In this document: in pieces, positions 8,733-15,785 of the stretch
Layout: every line of letters starts with the position of its first letter
Numbering within the stretch: position 1 is the stretch's first letter
DNA from: Nocardioides sp. SR21
GTDB lineage: Bacteria; Actinomycetota; Actinomycetes; Propionibacteriales; Nocardioidaceae
Assembly (NCBI RefSeq): GCF_022761125.1
Contig: NZ_JAKWJR010000015.1
Span: 35,980-99,979, forward strand
DNA: 64,000 bases
Direction of reading: 5' to 3'
The notes under the pieces: model-generated
What the model was told of the DNA's origin: nothing
The model's database searches: none
The model's input: the letters and a program-made list of their open reading frames with translations, nothing else
Program-made: the position numbers and the translations under genes

Positions 8733-9458
8733 ATGACGCAGTCCGTCGTGGTCGAGGAGACCCCGCTCGACGACCAGCCGCCCGCCCTGCTGGTGCGCCC
8801 CGCCGACGGTGGCACCGGTCCCGCGGTGCTGTGGCTGCACTGGCTCGGGCACAACCGCAACGACCGCACCCAGTTCCTCCCCGAGGCGCACCGGCTGGCG
8901 CAGCAGGGCGTCGTGTCGCTGCTGCCGCAGGGCGTGTTCCCCTGGCTCGAGGACCCGGCCGGCGACGAGACCGACCGCGACGCGGTAGCGCGGCAGGCGC
9001 GGCGTACTCGAGCGGCGTACGACCACCTGGTGGGGCTGCCCGGCGTCGACCCGTCGCGGGTGGCGGTCGCCGCGCACGACTACGGCGCGATGTTCGGGCT
9101 CACGCTGCGCGACGTGCCGATCCACGCGATGGTCGTCGCCGCGCCGGACGCGACGTGGGACCACTGGTTCCGGAAGTACTGGCACGGCGACGCCGACCTC
9201 GGCGCGGCGTACGGCGAGCAGTTCGAGGAGTTCGACCCGCTCGCGGGCGCGGCGCTGCGGCAGGACTCCCTGCTGCTGCAGTGGGCCGAGAAGGACGAGT
9301 ACGTCGACCCCGCGGTGCCCGGTCTCTACGCGGCGGCGGCGCCGCGGGCGGCCTCGACCGTGCACGAGCGCTACGACCACCAGCTCGGCGACCGGGTCAT
9401 CGCGGAGCGGCTCGCCTTCCTGGAACGAGCGCTGCTCGGCGGTAGCGTGACGGCGTGA
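8733..9458 (+). CDS. Alpha/beta hydrolase (dienelactone-hydrolase-like) with Asp in the nucleophile position
   Basis: A 241-residue alpha/beta-hydrolase. The oxyanion region LWLHWLGHN is at 33-41. The nucleophile elbow reads AHDYGAM, placing Asp116 where Ser or Cys is usual. Candidate acid Asp188 is in AEKDEYVD and His216 in YDHQLG. Asp nucleophiles are known in haloalkane dehalogenases and epoxide hydrolases, but the overall shape here is dienelactone-hydrolase-like. The ATG at 8733 follows GAGAGGAAG at normal spacing, and a more upstream in-frame start lacks this. The stop overlaps the cupin gene start (GTGA at 9455-9458), suggesting a joint catabolic or detoxifying role. The reaction cannot be assigned. 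Confidence 0.85.
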   Translation: MTQSVVVEETPLDDQPPALLVRPADGGTGPAVLWLHWLGHNRNDRTQFLPEAHRLAQQGVVSLLPQGVFPWLEDPAGDETDRDAVARQARRTRAAYDHLVGLPGVDPSRVAVAAHDYGAMFGLTLRDVPIHAMVVAAPDATWDHWFRKYWHGDADLGAAYGEQFEEFDPLAGAALRQDSLLLQWAEKDEYVDPAVPGLYAAAAPRAASTVHERYDHQLGDRVIAERLAFLERALLGGSVTA

Positions 9459-9946
9459 GCTATCCCCCGCCGACCTACCACGGAGACGGCGGCGAGCAGA
9501 CCGCCTGGCTGCGTGGCGTCAACCAGCCCGCCGAGCTCGGCCTCCGACAGGGCGGCGCCGCCCACTACCTCGCCACCGGCGCGTCCACCGACGGACGTTT
9601 CGGGCTCTACCGCTGGGACATGGGTCCTCGCGCCGGCGGCCCGGACCCGCACTTCCACCGGACCATGAGCGAGTCCTTCTTCATCCTGTCGGGCACCGTG
9701 ATGCTGCACGACGGCAAGGACTGGCGGGAGACCGGCGCGGGCGACTTCGCCCACGTGCCGGAGGGCGGCGTCCACGGGTTCCGTAACGAGTCGGACGAGC
9801 CCGCGTCGATGCTCATCCTGTTCGCGCCGGGCGCCCCTCGCGAGGCCTACTTCGAGGGTCTGGTCGACCTGGCCGAGGGCCGCTGGAAGCCGACCGAGCA
9901 GGAGCTCGCGGACTTCTTCGTGGCGCACGACAACCACTTCATCTGA
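9455..9946 (+). CDS. Cupin domain-containing protein
   Basis: A 163-residue single-domain cupin. The first cupin motif is recognisable as PHFHRTMSESFFILSG, with two His and a Glu as metal ligands. The second is PEGGVHGFRN with the third His. Small cupins of this form are non-haem metal enzymes or sugar/ligand-binding proteins acting in the cytosol. Its GTG overlaps the hydrolase stop by 4 bp, so both are made from one message and may act on the same small molecule. No substrate-defining motif is visible. Confidence 0.85.
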   Translation: MSYPPPTYHGDGGEQTAWLRGVNQPAELGLRQGGAAHYLATGASTDGRFGLYRWDMGPRAGGPDPHFHRTMSESFFILSGTVMLHDGKDWRETGAGDFAHVPEGGVHGFRNESDEPASMLILFAPGAPREAYFEGLVDLAEGRWKPTEQELADFFVAHDNHFI

Positions 9947-9948
9947 GG

Positions 9949-10521
9949 TCAGCCGCCGAGCTGCGCGAGCAGCGGGTCCCGCAGGCCGACGCAGTCGAGC
10001 GCCCAGAACGGCTCGCAGTAGACGAGAGCGCCGGTCATCCACTCCTCGTGGCTGTCGAAGGTCACGACCTGGAAGGCGGGGGCCGGGATCCGCGTCGACG
10101 GCGCGGTGAACCCGAGCGGGCCGGCCGCCGACCAGCCACGGGCGCTGTAGAAGCCCGGGTCGCCCTCGAGGAACACCGCCGGCGCGCCGAGTCGCTCGGC
10201 CTCGCTCTGGGCCGCGGCCAGGAGCTCGGTGCCGATGCCCTTGCCGTGGTGCTCGGGCGCGACCGACAGCGGGCTCAGCACCAGGACCTCGACGAGCGCC
10301 TTCCGCGCATCCACCCACGACCGGCTGAGCTGGACGTGGCCGACGACCCGGCCGTCCACCTCGGCGACCAGGCTGGCTCGGGTGCTGCCGGACTCGTCGA
10401 GAACGGTGACCAGGTGGGCGACGGTCGGGCCCTCGTCCGGGCCGAAGGCGGCCTCGACGACCTGCTGGATCTGCGCGGCGTCGGCGGGCTCCGCCGGACG
10501 GATGCTTGACTTGAAGTTCAC
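9949..10521 (-). CDS. GNAT family N-acetyltransferase
   Basis: A 190-residue GNAT enzyme. The IRPAEPADA start of the fold is followed by the VAPEHHGKGIGTELL acetyl-CoA-binding motif A. The acceptor is unknown; YjhQ/YhbS-type GNATs look similar. I chose the GTG at 10521 because the fold starts six residues later. A GTG at 10533 is also possible, but the only AGGAG nearby would be one base from it. An AAGTT-N6-AACTT inverted repeat at 10514-10529 overlaps the chosen start codon. The divergent SDR gene starts 22 bp away, so the two share one control region. Confidence 0.85.
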   Translation of the reverse strand: MNFKSSIRPAEPADAAQIQQVVEAAFGPDEGPTVAHLVTVLDESGSTRASLVAEVDGRVVGHVQLSRSWVDARKALVEVLVLSPLSVAPEHHGKGIGTELLAAAQSEAERLGAPAVFLEGDPGFYSARGWSAAGPLGFTAPSTRIPAPAFQVVTFDSHEEWMTGALVYCEPFWALDCVGLRDPLLAQLGG

Positions 10522-10529
10522 TTTAACTT
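10514..10529. promoter_or_regulatory. Inverted repeat between divergent GNAT and SDR genes
   Basis: AAGTT at 10514-10518 and AACTT at 10525-10529 form an inverted repeat with a 6-bp spacer. It sits on the GNAT start and 14 bp before the SDR start, and is AT-rich against a GC-rich background. A dimeric repressor or a MerR/HxlR-type activator site is plausible, but this is inference. Confidence 0.4.
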
Positions 10530-10542
10530 GCACGCTCCTGTC

Positions 10543-11211
10543 ATGCCTGTCGCTGTCATCACCGGAGCATCCCAGGGCCTGGGCCTCGCCCTCGCCACCC
10601 ATCTTGCCGAGTCCGGCTGGACCATCGTCGCGGACGCGCGGGACGCGCCCCGGCTCGCCGCCGCGGTCGACGCCCTACCGGGCGGGTCGCACGTCGCCGT
10701 ACCGGGCGACGTGGCCGACTCGTGGCACCGCGGCGCGCTCGCGGCCACCGCCGCCGACCTCGGCGGCGCCGACCTGCTGGTCAACAACGCGAGCACCCTC
10801 GGGGCGAGCCCGCTCCCCCGGCTCGCCGACCTGGATCCGTCGACGTACGCCGCGATCCTCGACGTCAACGTCGTCGCACCGGTGGCGCTGGCCGGGCTGC
10901 TGCTGCCGCAGCTGCGGGAGCGCCGCGGTCGGATCGTGAACATCACCTCGGACGCGTCGGTCGAGCCGTACGCGACCTGGGGCGGGTACGGCTCGTCGAA
11001 GGCTGCCCTCGACCACGCCAGCCGGGTGCTGGCGGCGGAGGAGCCCTTCGTGCGGGTGTACGCCGTGGACCCGGGCGACCTGCGCACCGCGATGCACCAG
11101 GCGGCGTTCCCGGGCGAGGACATCAGCGACCGGCCGCTGCCGTCGACGGTGGCGCCCCGGCTGCTGTCGCTGGTGCTCGGCGACGCCGCGAGCGGGCGGC
11201 TGGTCGCATGA
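10543..11211 (+). CDS. Short-chain dehydrogenase/reductase (SDR)
   Basis: A 222-residue classical SDR, cytosolic and NAD(P)-dependent. Cofactor motif TGASQGLG is at about 7-14, NNAS follows beta-4, and the catalytic Ser plus YGSSK (Tyr, Lys) are present (SDASVEPYATWGGYGSSKAAL region). The substrate is not predictable. The stop overlaps the start of the QueA-like gene (ATGA at 11208-11211). It is divergent from the GNAT gene across a very short shared region containing an inverted repeat. Confidence 0.92.
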   Translation: MPVAVITGASQGLGLALATHLAESGWTIVADARDAPRLAAAVDALPGGSHVAVPGDVADSWHRGALAATAADLGGADLLVNNASTLGASPLPRLADLDPSTYAAILDVNVVAPVALAGLLLPQLRERRGRIVNITSDASVEPYATWGGYGSSKAALDHASRVLAAEEPFVRVYAVDPGDLRTAMHQAAFPGEDISDRPLPSTVAPRLLSLVLGDAASGRLVA

Positions 11212-12173
11212 CCGCCACGATGCCTCCCGAGGCGCGGGGCATCTCGCGCGACGGCGTACGGCTGGCGGTCGTGACGCCGTCCGGCACCTCGCACGCCGTC
11301 GCCCGCGACCTGCCGGCGTACCTGGCGCCCGGCGACCTGTTGGTCGTGAACACCAGCGCCACCGTGCCGTCCGCGCTCCCAGGGCTGCACGTCTCGACCT
11401 CGCTCGACGACGGGTCGTGGGTGGTCGAGCTGCGCCAACCGGACAACAGCGGGCCGGCGATGCCGGTGCCCGGCGAGGTGCTCGCCCTCCCGGGCGGGGT
11501 CTCGCTGCGGATCGTGGCGCCGCATCCTCCTGGGCAGACGCGGTTGTGGCGTGCCGAGCCCACGCCTGCCGTGGACCGGGTGGCGTACCTCGAGGAGTGG
11601 GGCCGCCCGATCCGGTACCCCTACGTGAGCGGGAGCTGGCCGATCGGCGCGTTCCAGAACTCCTACGCCACCCACCCCGGCAGCGCCGAGATGCCGTCCG
11701 CCGGCCGCCCCCTGACGCCGTCCGTGCTCGTCTCCCTGATGGCCGCCGGCGTCGTCGTCGCCCCGGTCGTGTTGCACACCGGCGTCGCCAGCCAGGAGAA
11801 GCACGAGCCACCCCAGCCGGAGGAGTACGCCGTCCCGGCGGCGACCGCTCGCCTCGTCTCCTCCACCCTGCGTGCCGGCCGGCGGGTGGTCGCCGTCGGC
11901 ACCACCGTCGTCCGCGCCCTCGAGTCCGCGGCGCCCTCGGGTGTCGTCGTGCCCTCGGCCGGGTGGACCTCGCTCGTGCTCGGCCCGTCCCGCCCCGCGC
12001 GCGTGGTCTCCGGCCTGCTGACCGGCCTCCACGACCCCCAGGCCAGCCACCTCGACCTGCTGCGTGCCGTCGCCGGCACGTCCCTGGTCGCGCGGGGCTA
12101 CGCGGACCTGTCGTCCACCGACGAGCCGTACCTGTGGCACGAGTTCGGCGACGTGATGCTCCTGCTGCCGTAG
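11208..12173 (+). CDS. S-adenosylmethionine:tRNA ribosyltransferase-isomerase (QueA)-like protein
   Basis: A 321-residue protein of the QueA family. Family features include LVVNTSATVPSAL (QueA has LxxNxTxVxxAR-like text), the GRPIRYPYV segment and a SAGRPLTP block equivalent to the QueA SAM-binding region. QueA adds the epoxycyclopentane precursor to 7-aminomethyl-7-deazaguanine in tRNA. No other queuosine gene is in the window, and the partner here is an SDR (4-bp overlap). Several QueA blocks are reworded, for example VAAPVVLHTG where QueA has VAAPTAGLHFT. It may be a paralogue with another substrate. The family is sure; the tRNA role is not. Confidence 0.75.
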   Translation: MTATMPPEARGISRDGVRLAVVTPSGTSHAVARDLPAYLAPGDLLVVNTSATVPSALPGLHVSTSLDDGSWVVELRQPDNSGPAMPVPGEVLALPGGVSLRIVAPHPPGQTRLWRAEPTPAVDRVAYLEEWGRPIRYPYVSGSWPIGAFQNSYATHPGSAEMPSAGRPLTPSVLVSLMAAGVVVAPVVLHTGVASQEKHEPPQPEEYAVPAATARLVSSTLRAGRRVVAVGTTVVRALESAAPSGVVVPSAGWTSLVLGPSRPARVVSGLLTGLHDPQASHLDLLRAVAGTSLVARGYADLSSTDEPYLWHEFGDVMLLLP

Positions 12174-12184
12174 CGTTGAACCCG

Positions 12185-12344
12185 CCTGATTCCCGGTCGC
12201 CTGCGGGTTGCTGGTGGTTGCGACCGACAGGGCATTTACGCGGTACGGCGGGCTCGGGCTGGCGCTGCTTCCCGGCTTGCGGTGGTGGGCTCCGCACACC
12301 CTTCGGTGGTTGAGGAAGGCGCGCTCGCGCCTGTCTCGAAACCA
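12185..12344 (+). repeat. Direct repeat copy 1 (160 bp) upstream of the DUF222-HNH gene
   Basis: Copy 1 begins with CCTGATTCCCGGTCGCCTG and matches copy 2, which begins at 12345, almost base for base. Both share GGTTGCGACCGA, GGGCTCGGGCTGGCGCTGCT-type text (one mismatch) and GCGCTGCTTCCCGGCTT. It ends in the 42-bp element at 12305-12346. Confidence 0.8.
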
Positions 12345-12346
12345 CC
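12305..12346 (+). repeat. REP-like palindromic element, copy A
   Basis: A 42-bp element opening with GGTGGTTGAG and closing with CTCGAAACCACC, so the ends are inverted repeats. An almost identical copy is at 12481-12522. It shares its GGTGGTYGAG end with elements at 25666 and 52588. Confidence 0.7.
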
Positions 12347-12522
12347 TGACTCACGGTCGCCTGCGGGTTCCTTCTGGTTGCGACCGATAGGGCTTTTACG
12401 CGGGTACGGCGGGTTCGGGCTGGCGCTGCTTCCCGGCTTTCCGGTGGTGGGCTTCGAAACGACAACTGTTCGTGGGTATCGGTGGTTGAGGAAGGCGCGC
12501 TCGCGACTGCCTCGAAACCACC
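12345..12522 (+). repeat. Direct repeat copy 2 (178 bp) upstream of the DUF222-HNH gene
   Basis: Second copy of the unit. It is 18 bp longer because of an insertion before the terminal 42-bp element (12481-12522), around CGAAACGACAACTG. The two 42-bp ends differ at two positions only. The tandem duplication looks recent. Confidence 0.8.
12481..12522 (+). repeat. REP-like palindromic element, copy B
   Basis: A 42-bp element, identical to copy A at 12305-12346 except at two positions, with inverted ends GGTGGTTGAG and CTCGAAACCACC. Confidence 0.7.
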
Positions 12523-12621
12523 ACCGAAACTCTTAGAACTATTTCTCGAAAGTGTCCACATCCCGGTCAACCACGGGCTTTTCGGCGCCTCACTGTCGGT
12601 GGTCCCTGCTTGGGTTGAGGT

Positions 12622-13794
12622 ATGGCAGCCACCACGACCACTCGCACCGAACTGGTGCTGGCGGCTGTCCGCGACGAGCACGAGATCGAGACCCACGCGG
12701 CGATCCGCAAGCTCCAGCTCGCGGTCGAGTGGGCCGAGCTGAACCCGGGCGACGTCGTGGACGAGACCCGGTCCTGGGAGGAGCGGGAGCTCGAGGTCGC
12801 CGGGGACGGGGCGCCGACGGTGGCGGAGTTCTCGATCGCGGAGTTCGCGCTCGCGGTCGGGATGAACACCGACGCCGGCCGGGTGTTCATCGGGGACGCG
12901 GTCGAGCTGGCGCACCGGCTCCCGCGCACCTGGGCACGCGTCGGTGCGGGCGAGGTGGCCGCCTGGAAGGCCCGCAAGGTCGCCCAGCAGACCAAGTCCC
13001 TGCCGGTCGATGCGGCGGCGTTCGTGGACCGAGCTCTGGCGCCGGTCCTGCACACGTGCACGTTCGCCCAGATCGAGCGCACCGTGGAAGCGGCGCGTGC
13101 GGAGTTCGACCCCCAAGCTGCCGAGGAACGCCGCTTGGCGGACGCCGAGCACCGGCACCTCACGTTCTACTGGCGCCAGGTCACCTCGACCGGTCAGGTC
13201 CCCGTCGCCGGGATCATGGACCTCGCCGACGCGGTCGCGCTCGACGGCAACCTGAAGGCGAAGGCCGCCACCCTCGATCCCGCACTCCCGATCGATGTGC
13301 GTCGCTCGATCGCCGCGGGGATGCTCGGCGGCGCGGGTGAGCGTGAGGTGGTGATCTACACCCACGCCCAGGCCGACAGCCGGATGGTCGAGGTGGAGAA
13401 CACCCGCACCGTCGTCACCCCGGAGCAGGTCCAGCAGTGGTGCCACCAGGCCGGCACCACGGTGACGGTCCGTCCGGTGCTGGACCTGAACGAGAACCTC
13501 ACCACCGACTCCTACACCCCCACCGACCGGCAACAGGAACAGGTCGTCCTGACCTTCCCGCGCTGCGTGTTCCCCGGCTGCAGCCGCCGGTCACGCTCCG
13601 CAGACAACGACCACATCACCGAGTTCCCCCTCGGCCGGACGTCCACCCGGAACCTCGCGCCCCTGTGCCGTCACCACCACCGGGTCAAGACCTTCACCGC
13701 CTGGACCTACCACCGCACCGGCCCACGGACCTTCACCTGGACCAGCCCGACCGGCTGCAGCTACCACGTACGAGCGGACCGACATATCCGCTGA
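12622..13794 (+). CDS. DUF222 domain / HNH endonuclease signature protein (13E12-repeat type)
   Basis: A 390-residue protein with a DUF222 region over roughly the first 280 residues and a C-terminal HNH domain. The HNH part shows CxFPGC, DHI about 20 residues later, NLAPLC and HHHRVKT; two CxxC-like Cys pairs flank the His residues, so zinc binding is likely. The family is multi-copy in mycobacteria (13E12 repeats) and in many Nocardioides-like genomes. Its biological role is not established. The gene stands alone, preceded by a duplicated intergenic repeat and followed by a GC-rich hairpin, a context that suggests local mobility. ATG at 12622 has only a GAGG one base upstream. Confidence 0.88.
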   Translation: MAATTTTRTELVLAAVRDEHEIETHAAIRKLQLAVEWAELNPGDVVDETRSWEERELEVAGDGAPTVAEFSIAEFALAVGMNTDAGRVFIGDAVELAHRLPRTWARVGAGEVAAWKARKVAQQTKSLPVDAAAFVDRALAPVLHTCTFAQIERTVEAARAEFDPQAAEERRLADAEHRHLTFYWRQVTSTGQVPVAGIMDLADAVALDGNLKAKAATLDPALPIDVRRSIAAGMLGGAGEREVVIYTHAQADSRMVEVENTRTVVTPEQVQQWCHQAGTTVTVRPVLDLNENLTTDSYTPTDRQQEQVVLTFPRCVFPGCSRRSRSADNDHITEFPLGRTSTRNLAPLCRHHHRVKTFTAWTYHRTGPRTFTWTSPTGCSYHVRADRHIR

Positions 13795-13800
13795 CCCCCA

Positions 13801-13824
13801 CCCCGCCGACCACGGCCGGCGGGG
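13801..13824 (+). terminator. Hairpin after the DUF222-HNH gene
   Basis: CCCCGCCG at 13801-13808 pairs with CGGCGGGG at 13817-13824 across an 8-base loop, 7 bp after the stop codon. There is no T-tract, so it is a weak or Rho-assisted terminator, or simply a stem. Confidence 0.45.
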
Positions 13825-13883
13825 CAACAGTCATGTCGTGTTCTTCCAACGGAGCACCTCCCACGAGACCGCAGACTGCGGAC

Positions 13884-14585
13884 CTACTCCTGGTCGCTGA
13901 CCCCGCTCGACTGAGGCTCGGGAAGCCCCCAGAACTCCCCGCTCAGGCCCTTCGACCGGAAGTACTCGCGAGCCTCCTTCGGCTCCCGGCGCTGGTACGG
14001 CGTGTCCAGGCGGCCGTCGTACCAGTCCTGGGCGATCCGCCAGAGCATCTCGATGTCGACGGTGTAGCCGCGGTCCTGCCCGGAGCGCTCGACCCAGTCG
14101 TCGAGGCAGGCGTCGGTGCAGTAGATCCGCTGGTTCTCGGCGGCATAGACGACGTCGTCCCAGACGTGCCCCATCGGGACCGGGAAGCGCACGACCTGCG
14201 TGCCTTCCGGAGGACCGGTGCGGTCGACGAGCCAGGAGTGCGCGGCACCGCAGGCCGGGCAGGTCGTCGCGACGACGACGGAGGGCTCCTTGTCGAGCAC
14301 GTGCGGGATCGAGAAGGAGTCCAGCGCGCAGCTGCCCCACCACAGCGTGCGCTCGCCCATCACCGCGAAACCGAAGCTCCGGGTCGCGAACGGGCTGGCC
14401 AGCAGGATGCCGCCGTTGGAGTCGAGGACGACGTACCGGTCCGCGGCCAGCGCGTCCAGCCCGTCCCAGACCCACTCCTCTGGTATCCCGAGCGTGTCCG
14501 CGGCGTCCGCGACCGACGGCAGCCGGCCGGTGCTGGCCAGCTCGCGGTAGAAGAACAGACGGACTCCTTCATACAGCTCAACCAT
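13884..14585 (-). CDS. MerB-like (organomercurial/alkylmercury lyase family) protein
   Basis: A 233-residue protein. The N-terminal 45 residues look like a winged-helix segment (SVADAADTLGIPEEWVWDGL), as in MerB. The core has SCALDSF with Cys86 and Asp89, matching the CxxD catalytic motif of alkylmercury lyase, and a second Cys at 156 in IYCTDAC. There is an extra CPAC pair at 109-112. MerB cleaves the C-Hg bond, but no merA, merR or mer transport gene is nearby. Paralogues of this family also carry out non-mercury roles. The ATG at 14585 overlaps the end of the upstream IMPase-like gene by 8 bp; a GTG one codon earlier is possible. Confidence 0.68.
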   Translation of the reverse strand: MVELYEGVRLFFYRELASTGRLPSVADAADTLGIPEEWVWDGLDALAADRYVVLDSNGGILLASPFATRSFGFAVMGERTLWWGSCALDSFSIPHVLDKEPSVVVATTCPACGAAHSWLVDRTGPPEGTQVVRFPVPMGHVWDDVVYAAENQRIYCTDACLDDWVERSGQDRGYTVDIEMLWRIAQDWYDGRLDTPYQRREPKEAREYFRSKGLSGEFWGLPEPQSSGVSDQE

Positions 14586-15333
14586 CACCGATCAGCTCCT
14601 TCAGCACCCCGTGCGTCTCGGCGTCCCCCGCGGCGAGCACGCCGCGTCCAACACCCACCTGAGTACTACCTTGCGTGGCGGTGATCACACAACCAGCAGC
14701 GCGGCACAGGGCGATGCCGGCGCTGAAGTGGACGTTGTCGCGCATGTCCCCGTCGGCGACGTACGCCGCCCTCCGGCCGACCGCGACCCAGGCCAGCGCC
14801 AGCGTCGTGGACAAGACCCGCGGGCCGAACCGGGCCCGGAACTCCGGGTGCGCGAGCAGCGAGTGGAACGAGCCGTGGTCCAGGTCGACGTCGACGAGCC
14901 GCGACGCGGTGGACGGTACGGCGACCCGGCCGGTGCCGTCGCGAACGTCCGACCCGTCGGTCCAGAACACCTCGCCGGCGATCGGGTCGGCGACGGCGGC
15001 GACGTGGGTGCCGTCCGGCGTGCGGAGCGCGACGTTGACGGCCATCAGCGGCGTGCCGGCCGCGAAGTTCAACGTGCCGCACAGCGGGTCGACCAGCCAG
15101 GCGCGGCCGGTGTCAGCACCGGTCAGCCCCGACTCCTCCCCCAGGACGGCGTCGTCGGGCCGGGCCGCGCGGATCACGTCGAGGATCGCGCGCTCGGCGT
15201 CGAGATCGGCCTGGGTGGCGAAGTCCGTGGGGGACTTCGCGAACCGCTCGACCGGCCGGCCGTACAGCTCCCGGATCACCGCGGCGCCGGCCTCGGCGGC
15301 CGCGCGAGCGACCTCGGCGTCGGAGCCGCTCAC
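14578..15333 (-). CDS. Inositol monophosphatase family protein with altered metal ligands
   Basis: A 251-residue IMPase/FBPase-fold protein. Glu66-Glu67 in GEESG are kept. The hallmark DPxDGT motif reads DPLCGT, so the second metal-binding Asp is Cys85. The distal WDxAAG motif is replaced by DNVHFSAG, losing the third catalytic Asp. It therefore probably has reduced, different or no phosphatase activity. A canonical family member is encoded at 30597-31424 for comparison. Start GTG at 15333 overlaps the YjbQ stop (GTGA). It sits in a tight minus-strand run with YjbQ and the MerB-like gene. Could be a regulatory or scavenging paralogue. Confidence 0.82.
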   Translation of the reverse strand: MSGSDAEVARAAAEAGAAVIRELYGRPVERFAKSPTDFATQADLDAERAILDVIRAARPDDAVLGEESGLTGADTGRAWLVDPLCGTLNFAAGTPLMAVNVALRTPDGTHVAAVADPIAGEVFWTDGSDVRDGTGRVAVPSTASRLVDVDLDHGSFHSLLAHPEFRARFGPRVLSTTLALAWVAVGRRAAYVADGDMRDNVHFSAGIALCRAAGCVITATQGSTQVGVGRGVLAAGDAETHGVLKELIGDG

Positions 15334-15737
15334 GCGCCGGCCAGGAACGAGAACCGCACCTCGCGGTCGTGGTTGTCGACGTTCAGGTCGACCAGGCACA
15401 CGCTCTGCCAGGTGCCGAGCGCGAGCCGTCCGCCGAGCACCGGGACGGTGGCGTACGGCGGGATCAGCGCCGGCATGACGTGCGAGCGGCCGTGCCCGCG
15501 GGTGCCGTGGGCATGTCGCCACCGGTCGTCGGCCGGCAGCAGGTCGGCGAGCGCGGCGAGCAGGTCGTCGTCGCTGCCGGCGCCGGTCTCGAGGATCGCG
15601 ATGCCCGCGGTCGCGTGCGGGACGAACACGTGCAGCAGGCCGTCGCCGCGACCGGCGGCGTACTCCCGGCAGTCGTCGGTCAGGTCGAGGACGACCTCGC
15701 GGTCGCCGGTGCGGTAGTGACGGATCTCCGAGTCCAC
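15330..15737 (-). CDS. YjbQ/UPF0047 family protein (secondary thiamine-phosphate synthase fold)
   Basis: A 135-residue member of UPF0047. Diagnostic motifs are VPHATAGI, the His-rich WRHAHGTRGHGRSHVMP and LGTWQSVCLVDLN. E. coli YjbQ has weak thiamine-phosphate synthase activity in vitro, and its physiological role is uncertain. It overlaps the IMPase-like gene by 4 bp. A thiamine-binding-type (MTH1187) protein is encoded 1.6 kb upstream on the same strand, which is suggestive but not proof of a common pathway. Confidence 0.88.
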   Translation of the reverse strand: MDSEIRHYRTGDREVVLDLTDDCREYAAGRGDGLLHVFVPHATAGIAILETGAGSDDDLLAALADLLPADDRWRHAHGTRGHGRSHVMPALIPPYATVPVLGGRLALGTWQSVCLVDLNVDNHDREVRFSFLAGA

Positions 15738-15785
15738 GGGGCCGATCGTGCCACGGCCCCGTGGACTCGGGTCAGAGGTCAGAGG

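Larger units (their letters stand above)
12174..12621. other. Intergenic region of 448 bp filled by a duplicated repeat
   Basis: I see no gene here. The stretch holds two consecutive copies of a 160-180-bp sequence (from 12185 and from 12345), each ending in a 42-bp palindromic element. A less GC-rich tail follows at 12523-12600 ahead of the DUF222-HNH gene. Confidence 0.7.

Noticed and set aside
12622..13794. Insertion sequence or intron-encoded endonuclease
   Set aside because: The HNH protein belongs to the DUF222 family; there is no transposase, no terminal inverted repeat pair enclosing the gene and no split host gene.
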